Shown here: positions 36,594 through 45,500 of the stretch, one piece after another | Numbering within the stretch: position 1 is the stretch's first letter | Layout: every line of letters starts with the position of its first letter | Assembly: GCF_001921215.1 (NCBI RefSeq) | Contig: NZ_MSIF01000027.1 | Coordinates: 1-64,000 of the forward strand | Direction of reading: 5' to 3' | DNA length: 64,000 bases | Source of the DNA: Actinophytocola xinjiangensis | GTDB taxonomy: Bacteria; Actinomycetota; Actinomycetes; Mycobacteriales; Pseudonocardiaceae | Made by a program: the position numbers and the translations under genes | The notes under the pieces: generated by a model | What the model was told of the DNA's origin: nothing | Databases searched by the model: none | What the model saw: only the letters and a program-made list of their open reading frames with translations

Positions 36594-39500
36594 GTGACGT
36601 GGCCCGGCCGGCCGATGCCCCCGACCCCGCCGCCCCCCGGGCGGAGCCGTCGGCCGCCGGTCGGCGCCACCTGCGCCTCGACGACCTGACCTGGACCGAC
36701 GTCGGCGACATCATCTGGCTGGCCTCGGCCATCGAACGTCCCGGCGCCCCACCGCCACCACCGCCGGCAGTGGAGGAGGACCGCGACGTGCCGACCTTCG
36801 ACGACTCCGAGGCCACCCTCGCGTCGACCGGACCGAGGCCGCCGGACCCGCCGGCCACCGAGACCGCTGAGGCCGCCGAGCCGCCACCGCTCCCCGAGGC
36901 GAAGCAGACCGAGGCGAAGCAGGCCGAGGCGGCGCCCACCCGGTGGCGCGGCCTGCGCATGCTGGCCGGCGAGGGCGGCAGTGCCGCGAAGGTCGCGGTC
37001 CGGGATTCCCTGGACTATTTCCGCGCACTGCGCCCGTTGAAACGAAAAATCCGTTCGCGGCGACCGGAGGACGTCGTCCTGGACGAGGAGGCGACCGCCG
37101 AGCAGGCCACCGAAACCGGATTGTGGTGGCCGGTCGTGCGGGCCAGGAAAGAGCGCTGGCTCGACCTCACGCTGGTTCTCGACAACGGTCCGACAATGGG
37201 GCTGTGGCGGTCCAAGATAGCGAACTTCGCCGCCCTCCTGGAACAGCTCGGTGCTTTCCGGTCCATTCAGATCAGGCTGCTGGAGGTCGACGGGGACCGG
37301 GCGGTGCTGCGTGGCGGGACACCGAACGCCGCGCCCCGCGACCCGGCCGAGATCCTCGACCACTCCCACCGCAGGGTGGTACTGCTGCTCACCGACGGCA
37401 TCGGCGAGCCGTGGCGCCGGCAACTGCTGCACCCCGTGTTGGCCCAGTGGAGCCGGTCGATGCCGGTCAGCATCGTCAACCTCGTGCCGCAGTGGCTGTG
37501 GCAGCGCGGTGGCCTGGAGCTGCACCGGGCCACGCTCAACCCGCGCGGCACGGTGAAACCCAACCGGCACTGGACCTTCCAGCTGCCGGAGGCGTGGCTG
37601 GCGCGCGACCCCGACCGGGTGGCCCCACCCGGCGCCGTCCCGGTGCCCGTACTGGAACTGCAACCCCGGTGGTTGAGCTGGTGGGCAAGACTGGTCATGG
37701 GCGAATCCAGTTCAGTGGACGCGACGGTGGTTCTCGCCGCCGACACGCCCAACGCGGTGATCTCCACGAACGAGTCCCTCACCGGTCAGGAAAGAGTCGC
37801 CAGGTTCCGCGGCAACGCATCTCCGCCGGCATTTCGCCTGGCCACACTGCTGGCCGCGCTCCCGGCGAGACTGGACCTCGCGGAACTCGTCCAGCAGCAT
37901 TTCCTACCCGACGGAGGACCGGAGTACGTCGCCGAGATCCTGCTCTCGGGGATCATGTACGCTCCCGGTCCCAGGGGCCGGTCGTCCACTTCGGACAAGG
38001 GTGGGGAACTGGCATTTCCTGAGGCAGTCCGTGAACTGCTCCTCATCGGTGCCCGGCGATCGGAGACCGCCAGCGTCGTCGGGGTCGCGGCCGAGTACTT
38101 CGGTGAACGGATTCCGGTTCTCGGTCACCTCCGAGCAGCCATCGCCGACCCGCACAACACACCGGACCTGGAGCTCACCCCCGATTCCAGAACCGATGTC
38201 GAGCTCGAAAGCGCCGTCATGCGCGCGCTTTCCGGGCCCTATCTCAGTCGGGCGGACCGGCTGCGCACCGTCCTCGCGCAGGCCAGCCACCCGGCTGGCC
38301 TACCAGAACCCGCCACGAGCCGACATGCGAGCCCCACGATGCCGAAGCTGCCCGAGCAGGCCGTTCCCACCTCCGACACCTACGCGTCGGCGGACAGCCG
38401 GCCGGGCAGCCAACGCCAACCCGATCCGGTCGATCCGGTCACCACACCGCTGACCCATCCGGGCCCGCGCCCGTACCCGAGGCGCCAGCCGGACGACCCG
38501 CCACCCGTGTGGGGGAACGTCCCGCCGCGCAACCCGAACTTCACCGGCCGCGGCGAACTCCTTGAGCAGCTGGGCAAGCGCCTGACCAGCGGAACCACCG
38601 CCGTGCTGCCCTCGGCGCTGCACGGCATGGGCGGTATCGGCAAGACCCAGATGGCCGCCGAGTACATCTACCGGCACCTGCAGAACTACGACCTGGTGTG
38701 GTGGATCGACGCCGCCCACGTCACCCAGATCCGGGCGGGCCTGACCGACCTGGCCAGGGTGCTCAACCTGCCGGGCGCCGCCGAGACCACCGTCGCCGTG
38801 CCGGCGGTGCTGGAGTCGCTGCGCACCGGCCGCCCGTTCCGCCGCTGGCTGCTGGTGTTCGACGCGGCCGACAGCCCCGAGTCGGTGCTGCCGTTCTTCC
38901 CCCGCAACGGCCCCGGTGAGATTCTGGTGACCTCCCGCAACTCCGACTGGGCGGGAATAGCCAGGCCGCTGGAACTGGCCGTGTTCAAACGCGAGGAAAG
39001 CATCGCGCTGCTCGGCAAACGCGGCCCGGAAATCACTGTGGCGGAAGCCGAGGAACTGGCCGAGAAACTCGGCGACCTCCCCCTGGCGATCGAACAGGCG
39101 GCGGCCTGGCGCGCGGTCACCGGAATGCCCGTCCGGGAGTACCTGCGCCTGTTCGACGAGTCCGTCGCGGAAATCCTGGACGCCGCCACCGCCCCGAACC
39201 ACGAGGTGTCGGTCGCCGCCGCCTGGAACGTGTCGTTCGACGAGCTGAAGAACCGCAACCCGGCGGCCCACCAGATCCTGCACATCTGCGCGTTCTTCTC
39301 CCCCGAACCCATTTCCCGCGACCTGCTCACCGGCGTCAGCCGCGTGTCGATCTCCCCCGAACTCGACGCCGCCCTGCGCGACCCGATCAAACTCGCCCGC
39401 GCCATCCGCGACATCAACCGCTACGGCCTGGCCAAGATCGACCACGGCAACAACACCCTCCAACTGCACCGCCTGGTCCAGTTGGTGCTCCGCAACCGGG

Positions 39501-40978
39501 TCATGGCCCCCCAGATCCACGCCCAGATGCAACACGGCGCCCACCAACTGCTCGCCAGCCTCGACCCCAACGACCCCGAGCAGAGCCGCCACTGGCCCCG
39601 CTACCGCGAGCTGCTCCCCCACGCCTACGCCGCCAACGTCATGGACTGCGACGACGACTGGCCCCGCCAACTCATCATCAACCTCATGCGCTACCTGTTC
39701 GAGTACCGCGACCACGAGGAGGCGGCGAAACTCGCCACCACCGCCAAGGAGCACTTCACCCGAACGCTGGGCCCGACCCACCCCCAGACCCTCGACGTGT
39801 CGTCGCGCCTGGGCCTGTACCTGTGGGCGATCGGCAGGTACTCGGAGGCCGCCGAGCTCAACCAGCGCACCCTCGCGCTGCGCATGCAGGTCTCCGGCGA
39901 GGAGAACGAGGAGACCTTCGCCCTCCAGCGCAACATCGTCATCGACCTGCGCGCCCAGGGCGACTTCGCCGCGGCCGGGAAGCTGAGCGAGGAGGTCCTG
40001 CACAAGGCCCGGCGCATGTTCGGCAACGACGACCCGGAGGCGCTCGCCGCCGCCTTCCAGCACGGCATCAGCCTGCGTCTGGCCGGCGACTACCGGGCCG
40101 CCGCCGAACTGGACGAGGAGACCTACCGTCGCCGCGTCGAGGTTCTCGGCCCCGATCACCCGCACACCAGCAACACGCGCGCGGCCCTGATCGTCGACCT
40201 CCGGGAGGCCGGTGAGTACGGCCAGGCGCGGGTCATGCAGGAGAACCACGCCGAGTCCTTCCGGATCCGCTACGGCGAGACCCCGGACTCGATCATGGTG
40301 GACATCATCCTGTCCCTGACCCGCCGCAAGGACGGCGACCACGCCGGGGCTCTGCCGCTGTCGAAGGACGCCCTGGAGCGGTCCCGGCTCCGCTACGGCG
40401 ACGACCACGCGAACACCATCGTCTGCTCGCTCGCCCACTCGATCGACCTGCGCCACGCGGGCAAGTTCACCGACGCGAAGGAACTGGGCGAGAACGCGTT
40501 CGGAAAGTACCGGAACACGCTCGGCGAGCACCACCCACACACGCTGGCGGCCACGGTCGACCTCGCGGTGACCCTGCGGCTGATGGGTGAGCCGTCCCAG
40601 GCTCGGGTGCTCGACGAACGCGCGCTGGAGCACTACCGGATCGGGATCGGACCCGACCATCCGTACGCATTGGTCGCCATGATCAACCTGGCCAGCGACC
40701 TGTCCGCCCTCGGCGAGTACGACAAGGCGATCGACCTGGGTCGCGACGCCCTGGAACGGGGCACCCGGGTACTCGGGGCCGACCACCCGACCATGCTGGC
40801 GGCCGCGTTCAACCTCGGGCTCGACCTGGACGCGTCCGGTCGGGCCGAGGAGGCGAAGCCTTTCCTGGCACCGACCGTCGCCAGGTACCGCAAGGTGCTC
40901 GGCGAGGCGCATCCGGGAACCCAGGCGGCCGTGCGCGGCACCCGAGCCGACTGTGACATCGACGCGATCCTCATGTAG
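36590..40978 (+). CDS. giant vWA/SAV_2336-like, NB-ARC and TPR protein (FxsT-like)
   Basis: Predicted regulatory STAND NTPase, 1,462 aa. Order: a variable Pro/Glu-rich N-terminus (1-140); a vWA-like domain (about 185-390) with a modified metal motif DNGPTM and LLTDG; a helical part to about 580 and a Pro-rich linker; NB-ARC with P-loop GMGGIGKT (about 679-686), LVFDAAD, VTSRN and GDLPLAI; then about ten kinesin-light-chain-like TPRs (1,050-1,455) marked by HPxTL. This matches the FxSxx-COOH system TPR protein (FxsT) as I know it. The GTG at 36590 overlaps the MoxR stop. It converges on the hydroxylase gene with an 8-bp overlap. Confidence 0.82.
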   Translation: MSDVARPADAPDPAAPRAEPSAAGRRHLRLDDLTWTDVGDIIWLASAIERPGAPPPPPPAVEEDRDVPTFDDSEATLASTGPRPPDPPATETAEAAEPPPLPEAKQTEAKQAEAAPTRWRGLRMLAGEGGSAAKVAVRDSLDYFRALRPLKRKIRSRRPEDVVLDEEATAEQATETGLWWPVVRARKERWLDLTLVLDNGPTMGLWRSKIANFAALLEQLGAFRSIQIRLLEVDGDRAVLRGGTPNAAPRDPAEILDHSHRRVVLLLTDGIGEPWRRQLLHPVLAQWSRSMPVSIVNLVPQWLWQRGGLELHRATLNPRGTVKPNRHWTFQLPEAWLARDPDRVAPPGAVPVPVLELQPRWLSWWARLVMGESSSVDATVVLAADTPNAVISTNESLTGQERVARFRGNASPPAFRLATLLAALPARLDLAELVQQHFLPDGGPEYVAEILLSGIMYAPGPRGRSSTSDKGGELAFPEAVRELLLIGARRSETASVVGVAAEYFGERIPVLGHLRAAIADPHNTPDLELTPDSRTDVELESAVMRALSGPYLSRADRLRTVLAQASHPAGLPEPATSRHASPTMPKLPEQAVPTSDTYASADSRPGSQRQPDPVDPVTTPLTHPGPRPYPRRQPDDPPPVWGNVPPRNPNFTGRGELLEQLGKRLTSGTTAVLPSALHGMGGIGKTQMAAEYIYRHLQNYDLVWWIDAAHVTQIRAGLTDLARVLNLPGAAETTVAVPAVLESLRTGRPFRRWLLVFDAADSPESVLPFFPRNGPGEILVTSRNSDWAGIARPLELAVFKREESIALLGKRGPEITVAEAEELAEKLGDLPLAIEQAAAWRAVTGMPVREYLRLFDESVAEILDAATAPNHEVSVAAAWNVSFDELKNRNPAAHQILHICAFFSPEPISRDLLTGVSRVSISPELDAALRDPIKLARAIRDINRYGLAKIDHGNNTLQLHRLVQLVLRNRVMAPQIHAQMQHGAHQLLASLDPNDPEQSRHWPRYRELLPHAYAANVMDCDDDWPRQLIINLMRYLFEYRDHEEAAKLATTAKEHFTRTLGPTHPQTLDVSSRLGLYLWAIGRYSEAAELNQRTLALRMQVSGEENEETFALQRNIVIDLRAQGDFAAAGKLSEEVLHKARRMFGNDDPEALAAAFQHGISLRLAGDYRAAAELDEETYRRRVEVLGPDHPHTSNTRAALIVDLREAGEYGQARVMQENHAESFRIRYGETPDSIMVDIILSLTRRKDGDHAGALPLSKDALERSRLRYGDDHANTIVCSLAHSIDLRHAGKFTDAKELGENAFGKYRNTLGEHHPHTLAATVDLAVTLRLMGEPSQARVLDERALEHYRIGIGPDHPYALVAMINLASDLSALGEYDKAIDLGRDALERGTRVLGADHPTMLAAAFNLGLDLDASGRAEEAKPFLAPTVARYRKVLGEAHPGTQAAVRGTRADCDIDAILM

Positions 40979-42788
40979 CGGGGACGAGTTGCCCGATCCA
41001 GGCCGCCAGGCCCTCCGGGGTGGGTGCGGTCCGGCTCTGGCGCAGTGTCCGGTGGACCGCGCGCACGACCTCCGGGCAGCCCAGCAGGGCGCGGGCGGCC
41101 GGGTCAGGGCCGCTCGCCGCCAATGCCAGCCCCAGTCCCACGAGGGACGTCGGCCGATCGGGGTCGTCGACCAGTTCCGCGCGGTATCCCCGGACGGCGT
41201 CGGCGAACCGGCCGCTGGCGTAGGCCAGGTCGGCCGGGGTGGCGTCCGGGACGGTCGGCCACAGCTCGTCCAGCTCCGGCAGGCCGACGCCACCGGTCCG
41301 GAGCTGGACGAGGTCCGTGCGGGCCGGTGACCACAGGCCGTCGGGGACCGGGGTCGGGGGCGTGGCGCTCGCGTCGATCATGGCCGGCGGCCGTGGTCGC
41401 CCGGCCGTCCAGGCGGCCGCCATCCTGGCGATGTCCGCCGGATCCGGGCGCAGGTGCCGGACCCGCCACCCCGCGCGGTGGTCCTTCGCCGCCGCGTCGG
41501 CGAGTTCGGCCACGTCCGGGGGGACCGGCTCCCCCTGCCAGCGGCCGAGCCGCTCGGCCATGCCGTCGAGAAACCGTTGCCCGGCAACGGTCAGGGCGCT
41601 GTCGCCGCCCAGCGCGTGCAGCGCGAACCAGGTCTGCTGACGCCAGTAGGCGAACTCGAAGGCGGCCCGCCGGTCACCGGTGGCGGCGAGGGAGCGCCAG
41701 AACGCCACGACCCCGAGGAAGGCGTAGAGGCCCTGGACGGCGCCGCTGACCGGGCGCGGGTCGTCCCGCCAGGGAACGTAGAACCGTTCGCGCGGGTCGT
41801 TGTCGTGCAACCGGATCAGGTGCAGCAGGCCACCGAGCACGATGTGCTGGAACTCGTGGATCAGCGTGCTGGCCAGGGACGTACCGTCCGTTGGCCGCCC
41901 GACCACGGCGCTGCCGAACGCCTCACCGGTCGAGGCACTCGGGTTGCGGTAGAGCACCTGGGGTTTGGGAACGAGCGAACTGAGGCCGATCGGCATGGTC
42001 TCGGCGAACCCCGGCAGGTGGGTGACGATCAGCTGGCAGGCCTCGTCGATCAGGCGCTGCCACTCCCGCACCTCGGCGACCGGCAGGCGCTGGGGCGGGA
42101 TCGGCTCGTAGAGCCCCCGGTACGGGTCGAGATCGTCCAGGCGCACCGTGAAGCGGCGGGCACCGACCCGCACCCGCACCTTCCGCACGGCCCACCAGCC
42201 GGGGGCGTCCAGGCCGGGGGACTCCGGCAGGACAACGGAACTGGTGTCGTCGCTGACGGTGAACCGGCCGCGGTCGCCGCGCACGACGGCGACCGAGAAG
42301 GGTTCGGTCGTGGCCAGCCGGGCCATGCCCAGCGACGGCAGGATGACGTTACCGTTCCAGGCGGGCACCTCGGCCGCGAAGTCGAGGCCGGCGCGGATGG
42401 CGGCCGTCGCGGCCAGGGCGTGCCAGTGACCGAGGTGCATCCACAGTGGACCGATACCGTCGGTTCCGTTGCGGCACAGGCGGGTCGTGTAGCCGGCCCA
42501 GCTACCGGTGTAGGGGTGGGTGAGGATCCGGTCGAACGCCTTGGGCGAGCGGGACTCCACCCGTGCCAGCAGTTCCCAGGCGATGTCCAGCGGGGGCAAC
42601 GGTCCCAGCCGTCGCGGCGACTTCGCCGACTCCTCCATCAGCGCGCGGAGCAACAACTTGCGCCGGCTCCGTTCGGCACGGCGCAACCGTCGCAACACTC
42701 CCGCGTTGCCGTCGAGCCGAGCCAGATCGTCGAGATCCCGCCAGGACAGGCGATGGAACGCCGGGCGTTCCGCTCCGTCCTGGGGCAT
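40971..42788 (-). CDS. HExxH-type (alpha-ketoglutarate) peptide beta-hydroxylase
   Basis: Predicted RiPP tailoring enzyme, 605 aa, that hydroxylates a precursor peptide at a beta carbon. The metal motif HEFQH lies at residues 311-315 with the downstream Arg/Asp-rich segment LIRLHDNDPRERFYVPWRDDPRP. The family is the one seen fused, in inactivated form, to FxSxx radical SAM maturases (FxsBH); here it is free-standing with the motif intact, so probably active. The C-terminal 120 residues resemble a repeat/TPR-like tail. The ATG shares one base with the precursor stop (TGATG), giving tight coupling. Confidence 0.8.
   Translation of the reverse strand: MPQDGAERPAFHRLSWRDLDDLARLDGNAGVLRRLRRAERSRRKLLLRALMEESAKSPRRLGPLPPLDIAWELLARVESRSPKAFDRILTHPYTGSWAGYTTRLCRNGTDGIGPLWMHLGHWHALAATAAIRAGLDFAAEVPAWNGNVILPSLGMARLATTEPFSVAVVRGDRGRFTVSDDTSSVVLPESPGLDAPGWWAVRKVRVRVGARRFTVRLDDLDPYRGLYEPIPPQRLPVAEVREWQRLIDEACQLIVTHLPGFAETMPIGLSSLVPKPQVLYRNPSASTGEAFGSAVVGRPTDGTSLASTLIHEFQHIVLGGLLHLIRLHDNDPRERFYVPWRDDPRPVSGAVQGLYAFLGVVAFWRSLAATGDRRAAFEFAYWRQQTWFALHALGGDSALTVAGQRFLDGMAERLGRWQGEPVPPDVAELADAAAKDHRAGWRVRHLRPDPADIARMAAAWTAGRPRPPAMIDASATPPTPVPDGLWSPARTDLVQLRTGGVGLPELDELWPTVPDATPADLAYASGRFADAVRGYRAELVDDPDRPTSLVGLGLALAASGPDPAARALLGCPEVVRAVHRTLRQSRTAPTPEGLAAWIGQLVPAT
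42440..42450. repeat. recurrent palindrome TCCACAGTGGA, copy 3
   Basis: Perfect copy inside the hydroxylase coding sequence. Confidence 0.7.
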
Positions 42789-42988
42789 CAGTCGATCCGC
42801 TCACCACCACCGCCTTGGTTAGAGCTTCGGTAGCGGGCGGCGACGCGGCGGGTGCGGTCGACGACGTGGCCCAGGGAGCGGCGCAACGGTTCGCTGTCCA
42901 GTTCACGGAGCCTGGTGAAGGGGACGGCGTCCAGGTCGATCAGTTCGGATTCGATGCCTGGTTCGATATCCGCCGAGAACGAATTCAT
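42788..42988 (-). CDS. FxsA-like RiPP precursor peptide, 66 aa
   Basis: Probable ribosomal peptide substrate. A leader-like part has LIDLDAVPFTRLRELD followed by PLRRSLGHVV, the pattern I associate with FxSxx-COOH precursors. The core region has YRSSN, a Tyr version of FxSxx, but it is followed by a nine-residue Gly-rich tail instead of ending the protein. The ATG at 42988 has GGAGGG 10 bases upstream; in-frame ATGs at 42997 and further upstream have worse spacing. Stop and hydroxylase start overlap (TGATG). No radical SAM enzyme is adjacent. Identity as a precursor is inference from sequence and context. Confidence 0.7.
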   Translation of the reverse strand: MNSFSADIEPGIESELIDLDAVPFTRLRELDSEPLRRSLGHVVDRTRRVAARYRSSNQGGGGERID

Positions 42989-43058
42989 GCCATCCATTCC
43001 CTCCGCCGTGAGCAGACATTCCATGATAGCCGACCCGATCCCATCTGGTTCAGACCAA

Positions 43059-43766
43059 TCAGGGTCCGGGGGATGGTGAGCGGCCGGCGGCGAGTTCGCG
43101 CAGGGTCTCCGGGTGCATGATCGTGATGCGTTGGCGGGCCGTGGCGACCACGCCGAGGCGGCGCAGTTCGTCCAGGCCGCGACCGAGGGTGCTGCGGGAG
43201 ACCCTGGCGAAGCTGGCCAGCTCGCTCTGGTTGAAGTGCAGATCGACCTGGTGGCCCTCGTCCCAGTCCGGGGCGTACTGGAGGGCCAGTTCGAGCAGGA
43301 CCGCCGCCAGGCGTTGGGGGAAGTCGGGGCCGCCGGCCTCCAGACGGAGGCGGTCGGACTGCTGGAGGCGGATCGCCACGGTGCGCAGGAGTTCCTCGGC
43401 GATGTGCGGGCGGCGGCGCAGGACGCCGAGAAGTTTCTCGCGGGCCACGACGAGGGTGTGCACCTCGTCGATGGCCTCGATGGTCGCGGTTCTTGGCAGG
43501 CCGCTGATCGGGGCCATCTCGCCGACGATCTCGTGAGGGCCACGGGCCGCGAGGGGGGCGTCGTCGCCCCGGTAGTTGGTGGCGCTGATCTTCACCCAGC
43601 CTCGCAGGACGACGAACATGCTGGCGGGCGGGCTGCCCTGGAGCGCGAGGATCTCGCCGGGCCGCCACACCCGGACGTGACCGGCGTCGGTCAGCTCCGC
43701 GCGTTCGGCGGCCGTGAGGCGGTGCCAGGCTCGGCGTTCGCCATTCTCATCGGCCGAGAAGCCCAT
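43059..43766 (-). CDS. Crp/Fnr-family cyclic-nucleotide-binding regulator
   Basis: Transcription factor, 235 aa. The N-terminal cyclic-nucleotide-type beta-roll (about 20-135) has ILALQGSPPASMFVVLRG and GEMAPISGLPRTATIEA, the pocket segment (GE...RTAT) needed to bind the phosphate of cAMP/cGMP. The C-terminal winged helix (about 150-225) has NQSELASFARVSRSTLGRGLDEL. The ATG has GGGGAGG 8 bases upstream. It lies 70 bp before the precursor-hydroxylase operon on the same strand and may control it. Confidence 0.9.
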   Translation of the reverse strand: MGFSADENGERRAWHRLTAAERAELTDAGHVRVWRPGEILALQGSPPASMFVVLRGWVKISATNYRGDDAPLAARGPHEIVGEMAPISGLPRTATIEAIDEVHTLVVAREKLLGVLRRRPHIAEELLRTVAIRLQQSDRLRLEAGGPDFPQRLAAVLLELALQYAPDWDEGHQVDLHFNQSELASFARVSRSTLGRGLDELRRLGVVATARQRITIMHPETLRELAAGRSPSPGP

Positions 43767-43960
43767 CTCGCGGCCTCCCCGGTTGAACGGACGGGCACGG
43801 TTTCGCCCGATGTTTCATTTGACGCATCACTCGCTCCCCCAGGCCGCCAGCATAGTCAGTAGGTACGAAACCAACTGTTGCCACCGCAATCATCAATTGT
43901 GCCAGGCAAAAGGCCGTATCACCAGCACGGCCCTGGCGAACGGTACTTGGGGAGGACACC

Positions 43961-44359
43961 ATGCGAAGTGCGGAGAACGTGCTCTGGCGGGTGGAGGACC
44001 GGCGGCGCCCGAGCGCGGCCCCGACCCCGTGGGCACCGAAATCGTTCAGCCGGACGCCGGCCGTCTTCGCGCCGCACCCGCCGCTGGCCTCCGGCGGCTG
44101 GTACAGCGGCACCGGCCAGGAGACCGCCGGCGCCGGGCGGGTGCCGCTGGGCGCCCCGGCCGACAGGTCCGCGGTGGCCGCGTTGCTGTTGACGCTGCTG
44201 TTCGGCCCGCTCGGGCTGGGCTACCTGTCGAGGGCGGCCGGGGTGCTGGCCGGGGCGGCCAGCGTCGGCCTGCTGGTCGTGGCCGGCGTGGGGGCGCTGG
44301 CCGTGCTCTGGCCGCTGGCGATGGTGGTCTCAGTGATCGCGACGGCCAACCGGCACTGA
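43961..44359 (+). CDS. small two-helix membrane protein
   Basis: A 132-aa protein with a hydrophilic, Pro/Ala-rich N-terminal half and two hydrophobic segments (about 70-90 and 95-125). The turn GPLGLGYLSRAAG recalls TM2-type proteins. The ATG is preceded by GGGGAGG. No function recognised. Its end overlaps the convergent TetR gene by 30 bp. Confidence 0.65.
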   Translation: MRSAENVLWRVEDRRRPSAAPTPWAPKSFSRTPAVFAPHPPLASGGWYSGTGQETAGAGRVPLGAPADRSAVAALLLTLLFGPLGLGYLSRAAGVLAGAASVGLLVVAGVGALAVLWPLAMVVSVIATANRH

Positions 44360-45430
44360 CGTCGGTGCCGATGTCATGGTGTGGCCGGCGCCGATACCGG
44401 TCGCGCGGGTGACGATCCGGCCGCCAGCCACCCGGATCGCGGTCTCGGTCGTGTCGGTCACCGTCTCGACGCCGGCCGCCGCCGCGACGGCGCCGGTCTC
44501 GTCGCACACGACTTCCAGGTGGGGCCAGGAAGGCCGCGGGACCGCCTGGCGCAGGCAGGCCGTCAGGTCGGCCACCGCCAGGCGGGCCAGCGGTGCCAGT
44601 TCCGCGGGGTCGCCGGTGACCATCACGACGGTCACCCGGGTGCCGGGGGCGACCGCGCGGGCGGCGTCCTCGGCCGCCGAGAGCCGGTTCAGGCCCAGCA
44701 CGGTCAGCACGCCGTCGGCGGCCAGGTCGACCGGCTCGTCGGCCACCAGGCCGGTCACCGGGGCGGGCGGGCGCCACGGCTCGTCGACCGACCGGGCGTC
44801 CGGGTGCAGGCCGGTGGCCAGCAGGTGGTCGTCCAGGTCGAGGTCCGCGAGCCGTTCGCAGGCGCGGACGACGCCGAACGGTTCCCCGAACCCCGGGGCG
44901 GCGGCCGCCAGCTGAGCCGCGCCGTGCAGGGTGGTCAACACAGCCTCCGCCACCCGCACACCGCGTCCGCCGCCCCGGCCCAACCGTTCCAGCGAGAGCC
45001 CCAGCAGGGTGGCGTTGAGCGTCATGAGCTGGGCGAAGGGCCGGCGGGTGGTCTCGTCGGCGAGGATCTCGGGCAGCAGGTCGCGGGTCAGGCGGCCGTG
45101 GCGCTCGTCGGTGGCCAGCGGCAGGCGGGCGACCCATTCGCGGGCCAGGGCGCCCAGGGCGGCGGCGGGGGTGTCGCCGGGGTCGGTGACCGTGGCGGGG
45201 CGGCGGGTCTGGTCGGCGAGCACGGCGAAGTAGAGCGCGCGTTTGCCGGGGAAGTTGGAGTAGACCGCGCCCCGGGTCAGCTCGGCGCGCTCGGCGATGT
45301 CGTCGATCTTCGCCGCGCGGAAGCCGCGGTCGGCGAACTCGTCGGCGGCGGCGGCCAGCACCCGCGCCCGGTTGTGTTCGCGCAGTTCCGCCCTGGTGAG
45401 TCGCACCCCGCCCTCCCCTCGCGTTGCCAT
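44330..45430 (-). CDS. TetR-family regulator with an extra C-terminal domain
   Basis: Probable repressor of the divergent P450 gene, 366 aa, nearly twice the usual TetR length. The N-terminal HTH (about 10-60) contains FRAAKIDDIAERAELTRGAVYSNF. A TetR ligand-binding region follows to about 195. The remaining 170 residues are an alpha/beta-looking domain (VLTVLGLNRL, VTVVMVTGDP, LEVVCDE) that could be a degenerate thioredoxin-like fold without cysteines; this is a guess. The ATG at 45430 is preferred; a TTG at 45445 is the alternative. Confidence 0.85.
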   Translation of the reverse strand: MATRGEGGVRLTRAELREHNRARVLAAAADEFADRGFRAAKIDDIAERAELTRGAVYSNFPGKRALYFAVLADQTRRPATVTDPGDTPAAALGALAREWVARLPLATDERHGRLTRDLLPEILADETTRRPFAQLMTLNATLLGLSLERLGRGGGRGVRVAEAVLTTLHGAAQLAAAAPGFGEPFGVVRACERLADLDLDDHLLATGLHPDARSVDEPWRPPAPVTGLVADEPVDLAADGVLTVLGLNRLSAAEDAARAVAPGTRVTVVMVTGDPAELAPLARLAVADLTACLRQAVPRPSWPHLEVVCDETGAVAAAAGVETVTDTTETAIRVAGGRIVTRATGIGAGHTMTSAPTSVPVGRRDH

Positions 45431-45460
45431 TCGGTCCACTGACAAGATACCGTCACCATT

Positions 45461-45492
45461 CAGATGATGAGATCATATGTTCAGACCATCTG
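45461..45492. promoter_or_regulatory. 32-bp imperfect palindrome, candidate TetR operator
   Basis: Centred on CATATG (45474-45479), with 13-base arms matching at 9 positions, beginning CAGATG and ending CATCTG. It lies between the divergent TetR and P450 genes and stops just before the P450 ribosome site. Confidence 0.65.
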
Positions 45493-45500
45493 GAGGACGC

